Positions 31,215 to 42,315 are shown, counted from the first letter of the stretch. The stretch is DNA of 64,000 nt from Prasinococcaceae sp. CCMP 1430 (GCA_013416795.1 RQSC01001240.1:1-64000), one strand, 5' to 3'. Notes: generated by a model from the letters alone, not told the origin. Translations and numbers: made by a program.

Positions 31215-33849
31215 TCAGGCCTCTGCGGATGCGTACCCGCTCGTGTCACTGTCGCTGCCGCCAGCTGCAGCCGCATGCGCCCCCCCTCTCGACTCAAGGT
31301 CGTGCATCGGCCAGTCGCCGCCGCCGGCCAGTAGGCCCGACATGTGCTCGCCCGGGGAGAGCGGGTCAAGGGCAGCCTCGCGCCAATTGGCGGGGATCGA
31401 CGCACTCCTCTCCAACGAGCCAGGGGGCGAATGAGGTGCCCGGTCGATCGCGCCCACCGACTGCTCGTGTCCGTGCCGCAGAGCCTGGCGGTGCGGCGAC
31501 GAGTGCGGCGCGAGTGGCAGCTGCTCCGGGGTCGCGGTACCCACCCCTGACCTCAGCTGCGCGTCGTCGAGCTCCTCGGCGGCGCGCAACGCCTCCCGCG
31601 CGAGTGGTGCCCACCTCTTTGGCAGGTCCGCTCGCATGCCGAGCACGAGCCCCGTGCCCCAGAGTATCACCGACAGCCTGCTCACCCAGTTGAGTTCTTC
31701 TGGGCACTCCTCAAGAGGGTCCCTCTTTTCGAGGGACTGCGGATTGCACCCTTTGATCGCCTCATTGCCCTGGTCAAGACGCAGGAGCACATGGCTCAGG
31801 ATGACCTTGTGGTCGCCGTGGCGCGTGCGCACGCCGAGCTCGGTCGCTGCGTGCACGATGGCGTCGCTGTCGCCAGCGTCCATCGCCAGCACCAGCCTGC
31901 ACAGCGCGAGCCTCTGGCCGCGTCTGAGCTCCTTGACCTGCCCGTAGTCGATGAGGCCGATTGAGCCGCCCTCCATGAGCAGCACGTTCCCCGGATGGGG
32001 GTCGGCGTTGAAGAGGCCGTCCACCAGCACTTGGCGGCCGTGCACCGACACGAGCGCCTCGAAGAGCGCCGATGGGTTGATGGCGGGAAGGTCCTTGCGG
32101 TACTGCGCCTTGGTGCCCGTGGCGATCGAGTACAGCGCGATGCCGGTGTTGACGAACACATTGGTGGTGCGCGCGTACGCGCGGTTAAGCCCCAGGATGA
32201 GCGCGACGGTAGCGCTCGATCCCAACCGGCTTGTTATGCCGCCCACGGCGCCGCCGCCACTCAAGCTGCCTTCGCTGCCACCAGCAGTCATGGCGTCCTT
32301 GCCCTTCTCGATGAGTTCCTCCAGCGTCATCCCCATGTTCTTGGCGATCTGCGCCAGGTGGTCCTTGACGCCGTCAATCAGCTTGACGCCACTGAAAAAG
32401 TCCATCACTAGCACGTGCTCGCTGGCCATGCCCGGCACCGGCCGCGGGATGGCCACGCGCGGCGCGCCGTGCTCGCGCGGCAGCCGCGAGAGGTTGGCGG
32501 CGCAGCGCGCGAGGTTGGCCGCCTCCGTGCGGAAATCGAGCTCGCCGCTCACTGAGTTCTTCATGTCCTGGAGCGTGTCGGCGTAGTCGGGCTTGGCCAG
32601 CCTGCAGAACATGATGCAGCAGTCGAAGTCAAGGTCAAACAGCTCCTGCGCCTCGGGGTACTGCACCTTGACGACCACTTCGCGGCCGGTGTGCAGGCGC
32701 GCGCGGTGCGCCTGGCCGATCGACGCGGCGCCCAACGGCTTGTAGTCGAACTCGGCGAAGAACTTCTCCGGTGTGTCGCCCAGGGCAGCCACCACCATGC
32801 GTCGCACGGCCGTCTTCCCGCGCGGTGGCATGCCGTCCTGCAGCGGCTCGAACGCCGTGCAGTACGCCTTGGGCATGAGCACGTTGAACGTGCTCACTAT
32901 CTGGCCCACCTTGACGAACCACCCGCGCAGATCGACCACGGCGCGGTAGGCGCGCGGCGCGTACAGCCGATGCAGCTCGTCGTACATTTCCTGCCGCTCC
33001 TCGTCCTCGAGCTCCCAGTGTCGGCAGTAGATCTGTGTGCCGCGGTAGTGCACGTATATGGGCAGCACCCAAAGCAGGAAGCGCGCGTAGCGGCGCAGGC
33101 GCTTGTCCGCGAGCACGGTGTAGCCACCGCCGCCGAAGATGACCACCACGTAGAAGAGCAGGTAGCGCCCGGCGTACGGCATGCGGCCCAGCCACGCGCC
33201 GAAGAGCCCGAGCAGCGCCACCACGAAGAGCGCGACGACGGTGAGCGTGCGCTCAATTGACAGCGCGCGCAGCTGGTGCATGCCGCCGAGCAGCACGATC
33301 GGCACCACGGGCGCGCACAGCACCATGTTCTGCAGCACCCCGACCACCATGGAGATCAGGGCGGTCCAGAGCCACGCGGCGCCGCGCCGCAGCACGAGAC
33401 CGCCCGCCAGCGCGCTCTCCACGGGCCATAGCATGCGCTGCAGGCCGATCGCCGCGCCCTGCATGCGCCCCTCGGCCGGCCGCGCCGCGCGCGAGGCGCA
33501 TCGCGCTCGCCCTCCCCCTCCGCGCGGCCGGCCGCGTCGGCGCCCTCGTCCATGTCGTCGCGGGGCGTCGCAAGCGCCTCCGCGCGCTGCGCCGCGTCCG
33601 CGTCGGCCTCCCCCGTCGAATGCGGCGGGCCTGCCGCGCCCGCCGCTCTGTGCGCCCTCGCGTCGTGCGTGACGCTCTTGGTGAACTGCGTGACGCCGTA
33701 CAGCTGGACGGAGAACGTGAGGTTGAGCACGATGGAGACCACGAGCAGCAGCGCGAGGAACTTGCGGCCGTGCACGTGCAGCGCCCCCGACGCCTTGTCG
33801 ACGGCGCCCATCGCGTACGACGGCAGCGCCGCGGTGCCGGTCCCCATGT
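31215..33849 (-). CDS. ABC1/ADCK-type atypical kinase, N-terminal frame break
   Basis: The kinase part is classic for ABC1K/COQ8/ADCK proteins, which support ubiquinone or plastoquinone synthesis in mitochondria and plastids. It has the signature VKVGQIVST near the KxGQ helix, GAASIGQAHRARL (Ala-rich loop in place of the Gly-rich loop), VVVKVQYP (VAVKVxxP Lys), the ExD-type SGELDFRTEAANL, VDGLFNADPHPGNVLL (catalytic loop) and GLIDYGQVKEL (metal loop). Upstream are several membrane spans (WTALISMVVGVLQNMVLC, TLTVVALFVVALLGLFGAW, YLLFYVVVIFGG). An N-terminal part from the ATG at 33849 (MGTGTAALPSYAMGAV ... ALLLVVSIVLNLTF) reads in another frame and only joins the rest if one base is gained or lost around 33470-33540, a GC-only stretch. 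Without it, translation could begin at the Met codon near 33463. C-terminus: low-complexity, Ser/Pro/Gly-rich. Confidence 0.85.
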
Positions 33850-34734
33850 CGCGCGCCGCGCACCGCGCGCGCCCCCCCCCACCACCACCACCTCCTCCTC
33901 CTCTCTCCCCCTCCCCCCTTCCCCTCCGCCTCTCCCTCGCCTCGGGGTCGCAAAAGAGCGCACACCTGCAGGGGGCGGGGGAGGGGGGCGCGGTCCCGCG
34001 CGCGCCGCGCGCGCCCCCTCCCCGCGCGCGGGCGGCGCCGTATCCGCGGGGCGCGAGGTGGTGTCCGAGGTGTCCCTTCCCCCTCCCCTCCCCTCTCCGA
34101 GCGGTTGCCGCCTCCTCCCCCCCCTCCTCTCCCCCAGGCGTTCGCCCCTCGCCGCCGCGCCGCGGGGCGTGCGCGGTGTGGTGTGGCGTGGAGCGGTGCG
34201 GTCCCGCCTCGCTCTCGCCCCGCCTACGGCGCGCGCAAACCCACCCAACGAACCCCGCGCTCGGCCCGCGCGCGCGCGCCCGCGCGCGCGTCCCCCGGCC
34301 AGAACCCACCTCCACATCCATTTCAAAAAAAAAACGCGCGCGAAACGAAGCGCGCGACGGGCGCCGTCGTCGTCGGTGTGTTGTTGTCGCCCATTCGCGT
34401 GATACCACGAAAGGGCCGAAATAAAAAAGAAGAAAAAAAAAAACGGGGGGAGGTGGCGCGGTGGCAGCGAGGGAGTCCCTGGGAGGGAGGGAGGCGCGGC
34501 GGCGGGGGAGAGGGGCAGCGCAGCGCCCGGCAAGCAGCCCCGCGCCCGCCTGCGTCTCCGCTCTGCGTCCTGCTCAGGGCTGCGGGGAGGGGGGGTGGCT
34601 GGGGAGGCCCGGGAGCGCCCCACGCGCAGCCGATGAGTGCCGCGCCGGCGCCCACTCATTGGCGGCCCGTCGCTGACCGCCTGAATGGCGCGTTTGAAGA
34701 GCGGACGGAGGCTGCTGCAAGGCTGTGCGGCCGA

Positions 34735-34824
<90 letters not shown>

Positions 34825-34861
34825 NNNNNNNNNNNNNNNNNNNNNNNNNNNNNNNNNNNNN

Positions 34862-34943
<82 letters not shown>

Positions 34944-35326
34944 CACACATGCACGCAACGCACCAACAACCGCGGCAAACCTGCGGAGTTGTTTTTCGGA
35001 GGCGATTTCCGATGGGTCGGTCCCGATGTGATGTGACGTGGGCTCTCTTATTGGTGGCGCGTGTGCGAGCGAGTGCGCGAGCGGCACTGAGTGCGTGCGG
35101 CGCCGGTGCCTGAGAGAGCCTCTGGACGTCGGCGCCGCGACGAGGGGCCACAGCGCGGGCGCGGGGCGGTGCAGGTGGGTGTTGGCGGGGGCGGGGGCGA
35201 GGGCGGGGAGGGGAGGGGAGGAGAGGGGACGGGAGGGGAGGGGGGAGCGGCGTCGGAGAGCCGGCGTCGGGACCTGGTGGGCTCGTGGCCGTCGCAGCGG
35301 GTGCGGCACTTGGCGAGCGGGCGGCG
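33850..35326. other. Divergent promoter region with AC microsatellite and gap
   Basis: About 1.5 kb between the divergently transcribed ABC1 kinase and H-NOX kinase genes. It contains C-rich and CT-rich tracts (33870-34140), A-rich tracts (34325-34335, 34420-34445), the AC microsatellite with a gap and a G-rich GGGGAGG/GGGCGGGG stretch at 35190-35250. No convincing coding sequence. Confidence 0.6.
34738..34941. repeat. (AC)n microsatellite with 37-N gap
   Basis: At least 83 AC units on each side together of a 37-N gap (34825-34861). The real length is therefore unknown. It lies about 400 bp upstream of the H-NOX kinase start. Confidence 0.98.
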
Positions 35327-38300
35327 ATGTACGGGTGGATTCACCAGTGCGCGGAGGACCTGGTGTGCGGCCGCTTCGGCCACGACGCGTGGGCGCGCAC
35401 GCTGCTCGAGGCAGGCTTCTCGCACGTCGGCCATGGCGGCTGGATCCGCGAGAAGTACTACGACGACTCGGTCATCTACTCGCTGGTGGCGGGCGCCTCA
35501 AAGGCCCTCGGCATCACCCAGGTGCAGGTGCTGGGGGCCTTCGGCACGCACTTCGTGCACTTCGCGGAGAAGGCCGGGTATGGCAAGCTCATGAGGAGCA
35601 TGGGGGAGACCCTGGAGGATTTCTGCGATGGGCTGGACCGCATGCACCGACATCTGGCGAAGACCATGCCCGACATCGTCTTTCCCGCATTCTGGACGTC
35701 GCGAGATGCGGTCGGGGGTGAAGAGCGCCTCCTCGTCCACTACTCGTCGCTCAGGCCTGCACTCGCGCCCATGGTCGAGACCATACTCGTCGAGGTGGGT
35801 GCCTTGTATTTCGACACGCGCGTGAGCGCATCCATCGTGAAGCCGCAGGAGCTCAACGAAGCCACCGGGGAGTACGAGAGCACCATCGCAGTCGTCGCTG
35901 AGAAGGAGGAGACGCCATCCAAATCGGTCGACAAGAAGCTCTTTCGAGCGAGATCTGGCAACGCGAAGGATGGCGAGGGCACCGCGGCCGACGCCAACGG
36001 GCATGGCGCTGCTGGCAACGACATCCTGCGCTGCCCGTTCTCGGGCGCGACGATCCAGTCCTCGTCCCTGCACGAGGGTAGTGCTACTACCGCCGGAGCT
36101 TCCTGCCCCGTGGCGACGAAAGCACGTGGTGGCCTGGCGCCCCGCTCGCCCGAAGCATCATCCGCCGCGCAGGCTGACTCGGAGTCCTCCGTGCTGAGAT
36201 GCGATGCACCGGAGGCGGAACGAGGAGATGCGCAGCTGGCCGCCGAAGAGGTACTCAAGACGCTCCCCTACCACATCATGCTATGCGACGACACCATGGG
36301 AGTGAAGAGCGCCGGTCGCGAGCTGAAGAGGATGTACGCCGGGCTGCACTGGCGAGGCCCCCCGACGCCAATGCCCGTCGCCAAGGACTTCTTTACCGTC
36401 ATCCATCTCTCGCACACCGTCGCCCACCACCGCGTCCACCCTCCGCAAAACGAGCCAGAGGAGGGCACCCTCGAGCCTGACCGGACGCAACTCCTGACGG
36501 TCGCCGAGCAGCGGAGCGAGTTCGTGGACGCGGTGGGGAGGTCCGAAAGCGGCGTCGCGACGATCGAACTCGCAGCACGGACCAAGCTGCCCGGGGCGAC
36601 TCACCACCTGCGGCTTAACGGCCAGCTGTCTCGGCTCAGCAATGGCGACTGGCTGTTTCACGGAGTCCCTGCCGTCCTGACGGTGGAGAGCCTGCTCAAG
36701 CAAGGCCTCTCGCTCAACTGCCTGCCAGCGTACGCTTCGGGATTGGACCTGCTCATGGTCGGCGAGAGCATGTTTAGGGCCAACGAGGACGCCAAGGCGC
36801 AGTTTTTGGAGCGCGATCGCGCGGCCACGCGTGCCACCAACGCGAGGCTGGCGACTGCGCTACAGTATCTGTCGCACGAAGTCAGGAACCAGCTGGCGCC
36901 GGTCGAGGCGCTCGTCAGGACACTGCCTCTGGACGACGTAGGCGGGCGGGCGGCGTCGGACCGCGATGAGATCGTCACATCCCTACGCACTACGAGTGAC
37001 ATCCTGAATTCCGTCCTCGCGATCGCTAAGCTGACCGCCGGGACAATTGATGCGCCGCATTCGGTGTTCTCGCTCGCTTCGCTCGTCCACGCCACCGATA
37101 GCTACGCTGTCGCCAGCGTCGAGCGCAAAGGCCAGGACGTCATGCTCGAGAGCAAGCTGGTGATGAACACTGCAGACCGAGGCTGCATCGAGGTGCCAGT
37201 TTCGTCGTCCTACGAGGAGACGACAAAGGTGCCCCATCTCGATGAGCTGTATGTCTGCAGCTGCAAGTCATGGCTGATGCAGATCATCGTCAACCTGATC
37301 AGCAATGCGACCAAATTTACTGACCAAGGCGGCATCTTTCTTTCCTGGCGGATTGACGAGTGCGCCCCGGGTGCTAGCCGCAGCGGCAACGGCGCTAGGG
37401 ATGGGGTTGGGAGCGCGGCCATTGCCGATCCGACCACCAGTGCGAGCGTGGCGACAGAAGACTCGACAGCAGCGGAGGACACCGCCCCGCTCCGAAGCGA
37501 TGCACCCGCCAGGCAAGATGGCGCCGAAGCAGGCGGGGAGGTGGTCTCGACGTCTACTACTAAGGCTGCTGCAACCATCCCAGTCGGCGGTGGCATGCGC
37601 ACTTCCACGTGCGAGTGCGGCGGCTCATCAGCGGATGGCCCGGCGAAGGATGACGACCGCGTTTTGCTCTCGTTGACCGTGACCGACACGGGCTGCGGCA
37701 TTCGACCCGAGGACCTGTCCATTGTGATGGAGGAGTTCGGTCGCGTACGCACGGGCTCCTCCAGCCAGAGTGGCACTGGCCTCGGTTTGCCGCTCGCGAA
37801 GCGCATGATCGAGACGCTCGGGGGCACCCTTGAGCTGGAGAGCGAGTACGGTGTGGGAACGTCCATAACCATCACGATCTCTCTGCCTCGCATGCAAGAG
37901 CCCGCCGCCGACGACGCCAGTCGCCTTGACGTCTTTCAGGGCATCGAGCAGGCCGCCATTGACGCCATGGACCATTCTGATGCGTTGGATGCTGACGTGC
38001 TTGGGGTCGACGACAACAGTCTGCTCCTAAAGATGTACGCGCGGAAAGCGTTGAAGAGCGGACTCAGCTTCAAATCGGCCTCCGATGGTGACGCTGCCGT
38101 CGAGCTCGCACGCCAAGGCAAGCGCTACGGAATCGTTCTTATGGACAAGCAAATGCCCGAACTCACGGGAGATCTCGCATGCTCCTCAATGCGGCAGCTC
38201 GGATACAAGGGACTGGTCGCGCTGGTCACAGCGGACAACATGTCGGGAGAAGAGAAGGACAAGCTCATCTGCGAGTTCGGCCTCAATATGGTGCTCATCA

Positions 38301-38476
38301 AGGGCGAGGCGCCCTCGTGGATGGAGTGTCTCGACGCGTGGTCCAAGGGCAAGAAGGAAGCGCTGGCTTCCAAGCGGCAAACCGCGCCGCACGACCGGTC
38401 GCTCAACCGGACCCAGCCCCGAGCCGATCGCAGATCCTTCCGAGGTTTGTGCAAGTCACACTCTGTGGCGTTCTGA
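35327..38476 (+). CDS. H-NOX/HNOBA hybrid histidine kinase: nitric-oxide sensor with receiver domain
   Basis: One 1049-residue frame. Residues 1-185 are an H-NOX haem domain: MYGWIHQCAEDLV start, proximal haem His in DRMHRHLAK, and the YxSxR motif (HYSSLRPAL) that holds the haem propionates. This is the NO-binding module of soluble guanylyl cyclase. After a linker, LPYHIMLCDDTMGVKSAG and FFTVIHLS to LDLLMVGESM fit the HNOBA (PAS-like) domain. A helical coil leads into a histidine kinase: LSHEVRNQLAPVEAL (phospho-His), IVNLISNATKFTDQGG (N box), VTDTGCGI and SGTGLGLPLAKRM (G boxes). A receiver domain ends it: VDDNS (acidic pocket), IVLMDKQMPELTG (phospho-Asp), VTADN and VLIKGEAP (Lys). The start at 35327 is fixed by the canonical N-terminus. 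No membrane segments, so probably cytosolic. The output partner is likely a phosphotransfer protein elsewhere. High confidence in the architecture. Confidence 0.95.
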   Translation: MYGWIHQCAEDLVCGRFGHDAWARTLLEAGFSHVGHGGWIREKYYDDSVIYSLVAGASKALGITQVQVLGAFGTHFVHFAEKAGYGKLMRSMGETLEDFCDGLDRMHRHLAKTMPDIVFPAFWTSRDAVGGEERLLVHYSSLRPALAPMVETILVEVGALYFDTRVSASIVKPQELNEATGEYESTIAVVAEKEETPSKSVDKKLFRARSGNAKDGEGTAADANGHGAAGNDILRCPFSGATIQSSSLHEGSATTAGASCPVATKARGGLAPRSPEASSAAQADSESSVLRCDAPEAERGDAQLAAEEVLKTLPYHIMLCDDTMGVKSAGRELKRMYAGLHWRGPPTPMPVAKDFFTVIHLSHTVAHHRVHPPQNEPEEGTLEPDRTQLLTVAEQRSEFVDAVGRSESGVATIELAARTKLPGATHHLRLNGQLSRLSNGDWLFHGVPAVLTVESLLKQGLSLNCLPAYASGLDLLMVGESMFRANEDAKAQFLERDRAATRATNARLATALQYLSHEVRNQLAPVEALVRTLPLDDVGGRAASDRDEIVTSLRTTSDILNSVLAIAKLTAGTIDAPHSVFSLASLVHATDSYAVASVERKGQDVMLESKLVMNTADRGCIEVPVSSSYEETTKVPHLDELYVCSCKSWLMQIIVNLISNATKFTDQGGIFLSWRIDECAPGASRSGNGARDGVGSAAIADPTTSASVATEDSTAAEDTAPLRSDAPARQDGAEAGGEVVSTSTTKAAATIPVGGGMRTSTCECGGSSADGPAKDDDRVLLSLTVTDTGCGIRPEDLSIVMEEFGRVRTGSSSQSGTGLGLPLAKRMIETLGGTLELESEYGVGTSITITISLPRMQEPAADDASRLDVFQGIEQAAIDAMDHSDALDADVLGVDDNSLLLKMYARKALKSGLSFKSASDGDAAVELARQGKRYGIVLMDKQMPELTGDLACSSMRQLGYKGLVALVTADNMSGEEKDKLICEFGLNMVLIKGEAPSWMECLDAWSKGKKEALASKRQTAPHDRSLNRTQPRADRRSFRGLCKSHSVAF

Positions 38477-38757
38477 GTCTCTGCTTAGTCTGCTTGCTTC
38501 AGCGCAGTGTCACGCTGCGCAAAACCCTTCTTCCACTAACATACACGTACTTAGATGTACGTAGATCACGCATAGAATCAAGCCTCGTCGGCGTGCATTG
38601 GGCCGAGCGGAGAGCTGTGCTCGCACAGAACACAAATATGTATACGTAACTTTGTACGGTTGATTATACTACAAGAAGTCCTTCAAGCACCGCCTGCTGT
38701 GTCCAAAAACACAGCGCACGTACTAGTACGGCCGCGCATTCAGACGAACGCGCTGCA
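38477..38757. other. Convergent intergenic spacer
   Basis: 281 bp between the H-NOX kinase stop (+) and the HTH-ankyrin-RING stop (-). It has AT-richer sequence with a palindromic tacgtactta/gtacgta element near 38545-38565. No coding. Confidence 0.6.
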
Positions 38758-41522
38758 CTACACGAACACGTCCATGACTTCGACGACTGGGCTCTGACAG
38801 AGAGGGCAGAGGTTGCGGCGCTGTTGGTTGCCGGTGGCGTCCTTGGGCGCCAGAACCGAGCTCGCGCACCCCTTACATAGGCACAGATGCTTGCATGGCA
38901 AGAGCAGCGTGCATCGAGGAGAATCGAGGCACACGACGCAAAGGTGTTCGTCGGAAGCGCTCTTTTCATTGCGTTCCTGCCCCGTGTTAGGTGCGGTTCC
39001 AAAGGTCGTTGCAGCAGAGTGACTCCCGCTGGCGGCGGCTGCGTACGCGTGAGGAGGCTCTACCCGTGCGTTGGCGTGACTGGGTGATTCAGTGGCTGCG
39101 GCTGCACCGCCGAGAGCAACGCTCTGGGCCATCTTCTCTGCGAGAATCTCCGCCGCCCGCTCAGCGATCCGGTCCATGTGGGACGCATTGAAGGCGTGGC
39201 TTCCGCTGCCACTGATACCAACGGGCGTCGTCATGGCCTGCCTATCACAATCAATGGCGGCAATCGAGGCCGAGGTCGAGGCCTCGCTTCTGCTCCCTTC
39301 GTGGCTGATAGCATTAGTGGGTTCAACTTGAAAGTCCCTCGCCGATGCGGATTCCCGCCTCCACACGTGCGAATGAAGCGCACCTGCTACAGGCTGGGCA
39401 GCGCGCGTCGGCGGTGAGGCGCGTGACGAGTTTATTGCGCTACTGTCGCGAGAGCTTTCGAACATATATGAAGACGCTGGATACACCGGTTGGACATTTG
39501 TGGTAGAGACGGCAGGTACAGTTCCACCAGTGGTAGGATCCATGCTCGGGAACTCGTTTTCCCGATGAATCGTGGGCCCCGAATATTCACTGGGTGTGTT
39601 GTCATCGCAGATGTCACCGCTAGTGTTGTTGGCGGCACCGCGCTCGCCAGAGCTGCCATGCAGTGTGAGGCCGGCAACACGATCGACGTGGCCATCCATC
39701 GCCGCGGCAAGCACACGCTCGCACTCTGCGTGGCCGTATTTGACGGCAAGGTCGAGAGGAGACTGGGCATTCCATCGGTCGCGCCCTCCCGACGGCGAAA
39801 GGTCCGCCCCAGCGGCTATGAGCATACGAAGCGTTCCCGAGTGCCCCCACCTGGCCGCCAGGCCGGCCGCAGTGAATCCGTGGTTATCTTCGTAGTCGAG
39901 GCTCATCACTCCTGCGTCAAGTAACAGCTGCAGCACTTGCTCGTGCCCATTGCTGGCGGCGTCGTGCACGGGGGTGCGGCCTAGGTGGATGGAGCGCGCG
40001 TCTGGGCACGCGCCTGCGTTGAGAAGGTCAGCCACCACGGCGATCTTTCCGAGGCGCGAGGCGTTCGCCAGCGGAGTCACGCCCATGGCGTCCCCGAGGG
40101 TCGGATCGGCACCTCGGCGCAACAGCAATCGCAGCATGGACCGCTGCTCGACCGTCGTAGATAAGTTCTTGCTCCACACTAGCGCGTGGAGCGTCGTACG
40201 CCCGCAACGACCTTTGCACTCGTCGGGCTGGTTTGGATCGGCGCCTCCAACGAGGAGCGCACGCGCGGTGTCTTCGTGACCGTGGTCCACGGCGTTGTGG
40301 AGCGCTGTCGAGCGTGCGTCACGCGGGTCACCGTAAAGATGGCGCAAGCAGGTGAGTCAATTATGAGAGTACAGCAAGACGTGCGCCGAGGCTGACACCG
40401 GCCACTGCGATTTTCATTCGCGCAAATAGGTGGGTGGGAGCACACACCTGGAGTCCCACCGGCGTCTCGCGTGGAAGGATCTATGCTTCCTCCAGCTTTG
40501 GACATAAAGTATTTCACGCGTTCGGTGTTGCCGAAGGCCGCAGCGTTCAAGAATGCCTCGCTCGGGGTCCACGTCGTGGGGCGCCGTCGGTGCCCGTCGT
40601 GCCGGTGCCTCGTGCTGTTGCGCCGCGCGGGCACCTGCTGCCAGTTCCCTGATGCTTCGTCGGTGGGGGCGCCGGAATGACGCTCGGACTCGGCATGCGA
40701 ACGCGTTCCTCCGCTCCATGGCTGGCTATCGCTCGCGCCCCCGCCGCGCCACCCGGCCGCCGTGAGGTCAGGGCCGTGCGCGCGGCCGGCGCTTTGATGC
40801 CGCCCGCGCGAGTGCGGCAACGAGGACTGATGCCGAGGAGGCGCTGTTGCTGCCTCGCGCACGTGTTTCTGGCGGACCCAGTCGTCTGATTCGGCGCCCG
40901 CGTCGGCGTCGGCGAGGTCCCATGGGCTACTAGACGTCGCCGACGCCACTGACCCGCGCGCGGACGCGGAGCGCCCACCGGCAGCCGCAGGCGCCCACTC
41001 CGACATTGTTCTTTCCTCCGTCACGCGAGCGCTTTCTTCCGTATCGTACGGTAACAGCCTTCTTTTGGCCGGTGGCGCAATCCGTCCGCGGGCGCGCACG
41101 TCGCCGCCCGGCGAGCGCCGCAGCTTGTAGGCACTGCCGACCGACATGCCGACCTGCCGCGCCGCCTCGGTCACCGAGCCGCGATCGGCCAGCGCCTCGA
41201 TGAAGTCGCGCTGGCGCTCGGGGGACCAGCCATCATGCCGATGTTTCCGGCGCACGGGCACCCATTCATAGTCGTCCGGGTAATGGCCGTGCTCATCGAG
41301 CGGCGTCAGCGGCCGCGCATCCGGCGGCGCAACGGCACCGCCCTGGGTGACGGCGGGAAGGTTGACGGGATCGATGCCGGCGGAGAGCGCGGGATCGAAG
41401 CGCGGCGGCGGCGGCGGCGGCGTGGCGACCGCGCCGCGCCGGAAAAAGTTACGACTCGCAGGCAATGAGTGGCGCGCGACGACTCCGAGCGACGCGACGG
41501 AGGGACGGAACGACGCCGCCAA
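38758..41522 (-). CDS. Ankyrin-repeat RING-type E3 ligase with HTH-like N-terminal segment
   Basis: Two exons. Exon 2 (38758-40304) has about four ankyrin repeats (TPALHNAVDHGHEDTARALL formed across the splice, LLRRGADPTLGDAMGVTPL, RTPVHDAASNGHEQVLQLLL, GFTAAGLAARWGH), a Ser-rich linker, and a C-terminal RING of the XIAP/MGRN type (CVVCLDSPRCTLLLPCKHLC ... CPLCQSPV). It probably acts as a ubiquitin ligase. Intron 40305-40447 (TCCAG|GTGTGTGC ... CTCGACAG, 143 nt) joins in phase. Exon 1 (40448-41522) carries FLNAAAFGNTERVKYF, a fifth ankyrin-like part, a low-complexity Ser/Arg/Gly-rich stretch, and upstream of Met 41005 a helix-turn-helix segment (see next entry). Either the protein starts at 41522 or at the Met at 41005 (MSEWAPAAAGG). 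Confidence 0.8.
41020..41522 (-). other. Bacterial-looking helix-turn-helix segment at the 5' end of the ankyrin-RING gene
   Basis: The frame reads ATPPPPPPRFDPALSAGIDP, then DYEWVPVRRKHRHDGWSPER and QRDFIEALADRGSVTEAARQ VGMSVGSAYKLRR. The 'DGW(S/T)PERQRxFIEALAxxGSVxxAARxVGMS...AYxLRR' pattern is, to my memory, that of HTH proteins common in sphingomonad-type alphaproteobacteria. Codon bias here is as GC-rich as the neighbours, so it does not decide the origin. It runs in frame into the ankyrin-RING protein without a stop. Confidence 0.6.
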
Positions 41523-42315
41523 AAACGGGTGCCACTTTTGGCACTCCCGCGGGGCTGCAACGTGCGGGTGCGGGCCGTCGGACCCACGCGCACACCCGAC
41601 GGGGCGTGGCTTCGTGTCTCGCGCTTAGGCTGGCACACTTTATGCCCAACGTCGCCTGCTTCTCGCCCGCACACGAAGCAACTGCACTCTCCCGCACAAG
41701 AAGAACGTAGGTCAAAACGAAGAGGAAAATCCACATCCATTCAATCTGACGTATGAATGATTCAAGCCGAGCCCGAGCCGTCACCTCGTTTATTTGGTTC
41801 TGAGGGCTCGGTGTCGTGTTGCCACCAATGTGAATTAGGCTGATTTTGATGCGCGTGGTCTGTTTGGGCGCGCCATACTCAGTCTGCAGGCTCGATTCCA
41901 TGGCGAGGCAGCAAAAAGAGGTGACAGCGGCCTCTTCCGCGCGGGCGGGGGATGCGGATTCCGCGCGGGTGATCAGCGAGCGCAGGCGCGCGCACGTGCG
42001 GAGCGGCTGCGGTTGGCGCACAGGCGGGGAAGGCGGGACGGTGCTGGCGCCGCGCGGCGTGCACGGCGCAAGCGCAGGGCGGGGAGGCAAAGGGGGTACC
42101 ACTTGCCGCCGCCGCGGCAGCGGTGGCGTGCCTGCACGGCCAGGCGCGAAGAGCTGGAGAGTGAGCTCGCGAGATCGCTCGCTCGCTCGCTCGCTCGCTC
42201 GCTCGCTCGCGTGCTCGGTGCCAGTGGCTCATCAGCTGGCCGCAGGGCAGGCGGGGACGACGGAAGGTTCAGTCTGTGCGCGGTGGGGGAGCCGGCCACC
42301 TCGGGCTGTGACGCA
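41523..42315. other. Divergent promoter region
   Basis: About 790 bp between the HTH-ankyrin-RING gene (-) and the glycosyltransferase gene (+), both starting here. It contains an AT-richer part (41640-41860) and a (GCTC)n run. No convincing coding. Confidence 0.5.
42176..42210. repeat. (GCTC)n microsatellite
   Basis: About eight to nine tandem tetranucleotide units in the 5' region of the glycosyltransferase gene. Confidence 0.95.

Noticed and set aside
42013-42315. Upstream extension of the glycosyltransferase frame
   Set aside because: It consists of Arg/Ala-rich sequence and the (GCTC)n repeat (Leu-Ala-Arg-Ser run); the ATG at 42316 gives a normal type II anchor.
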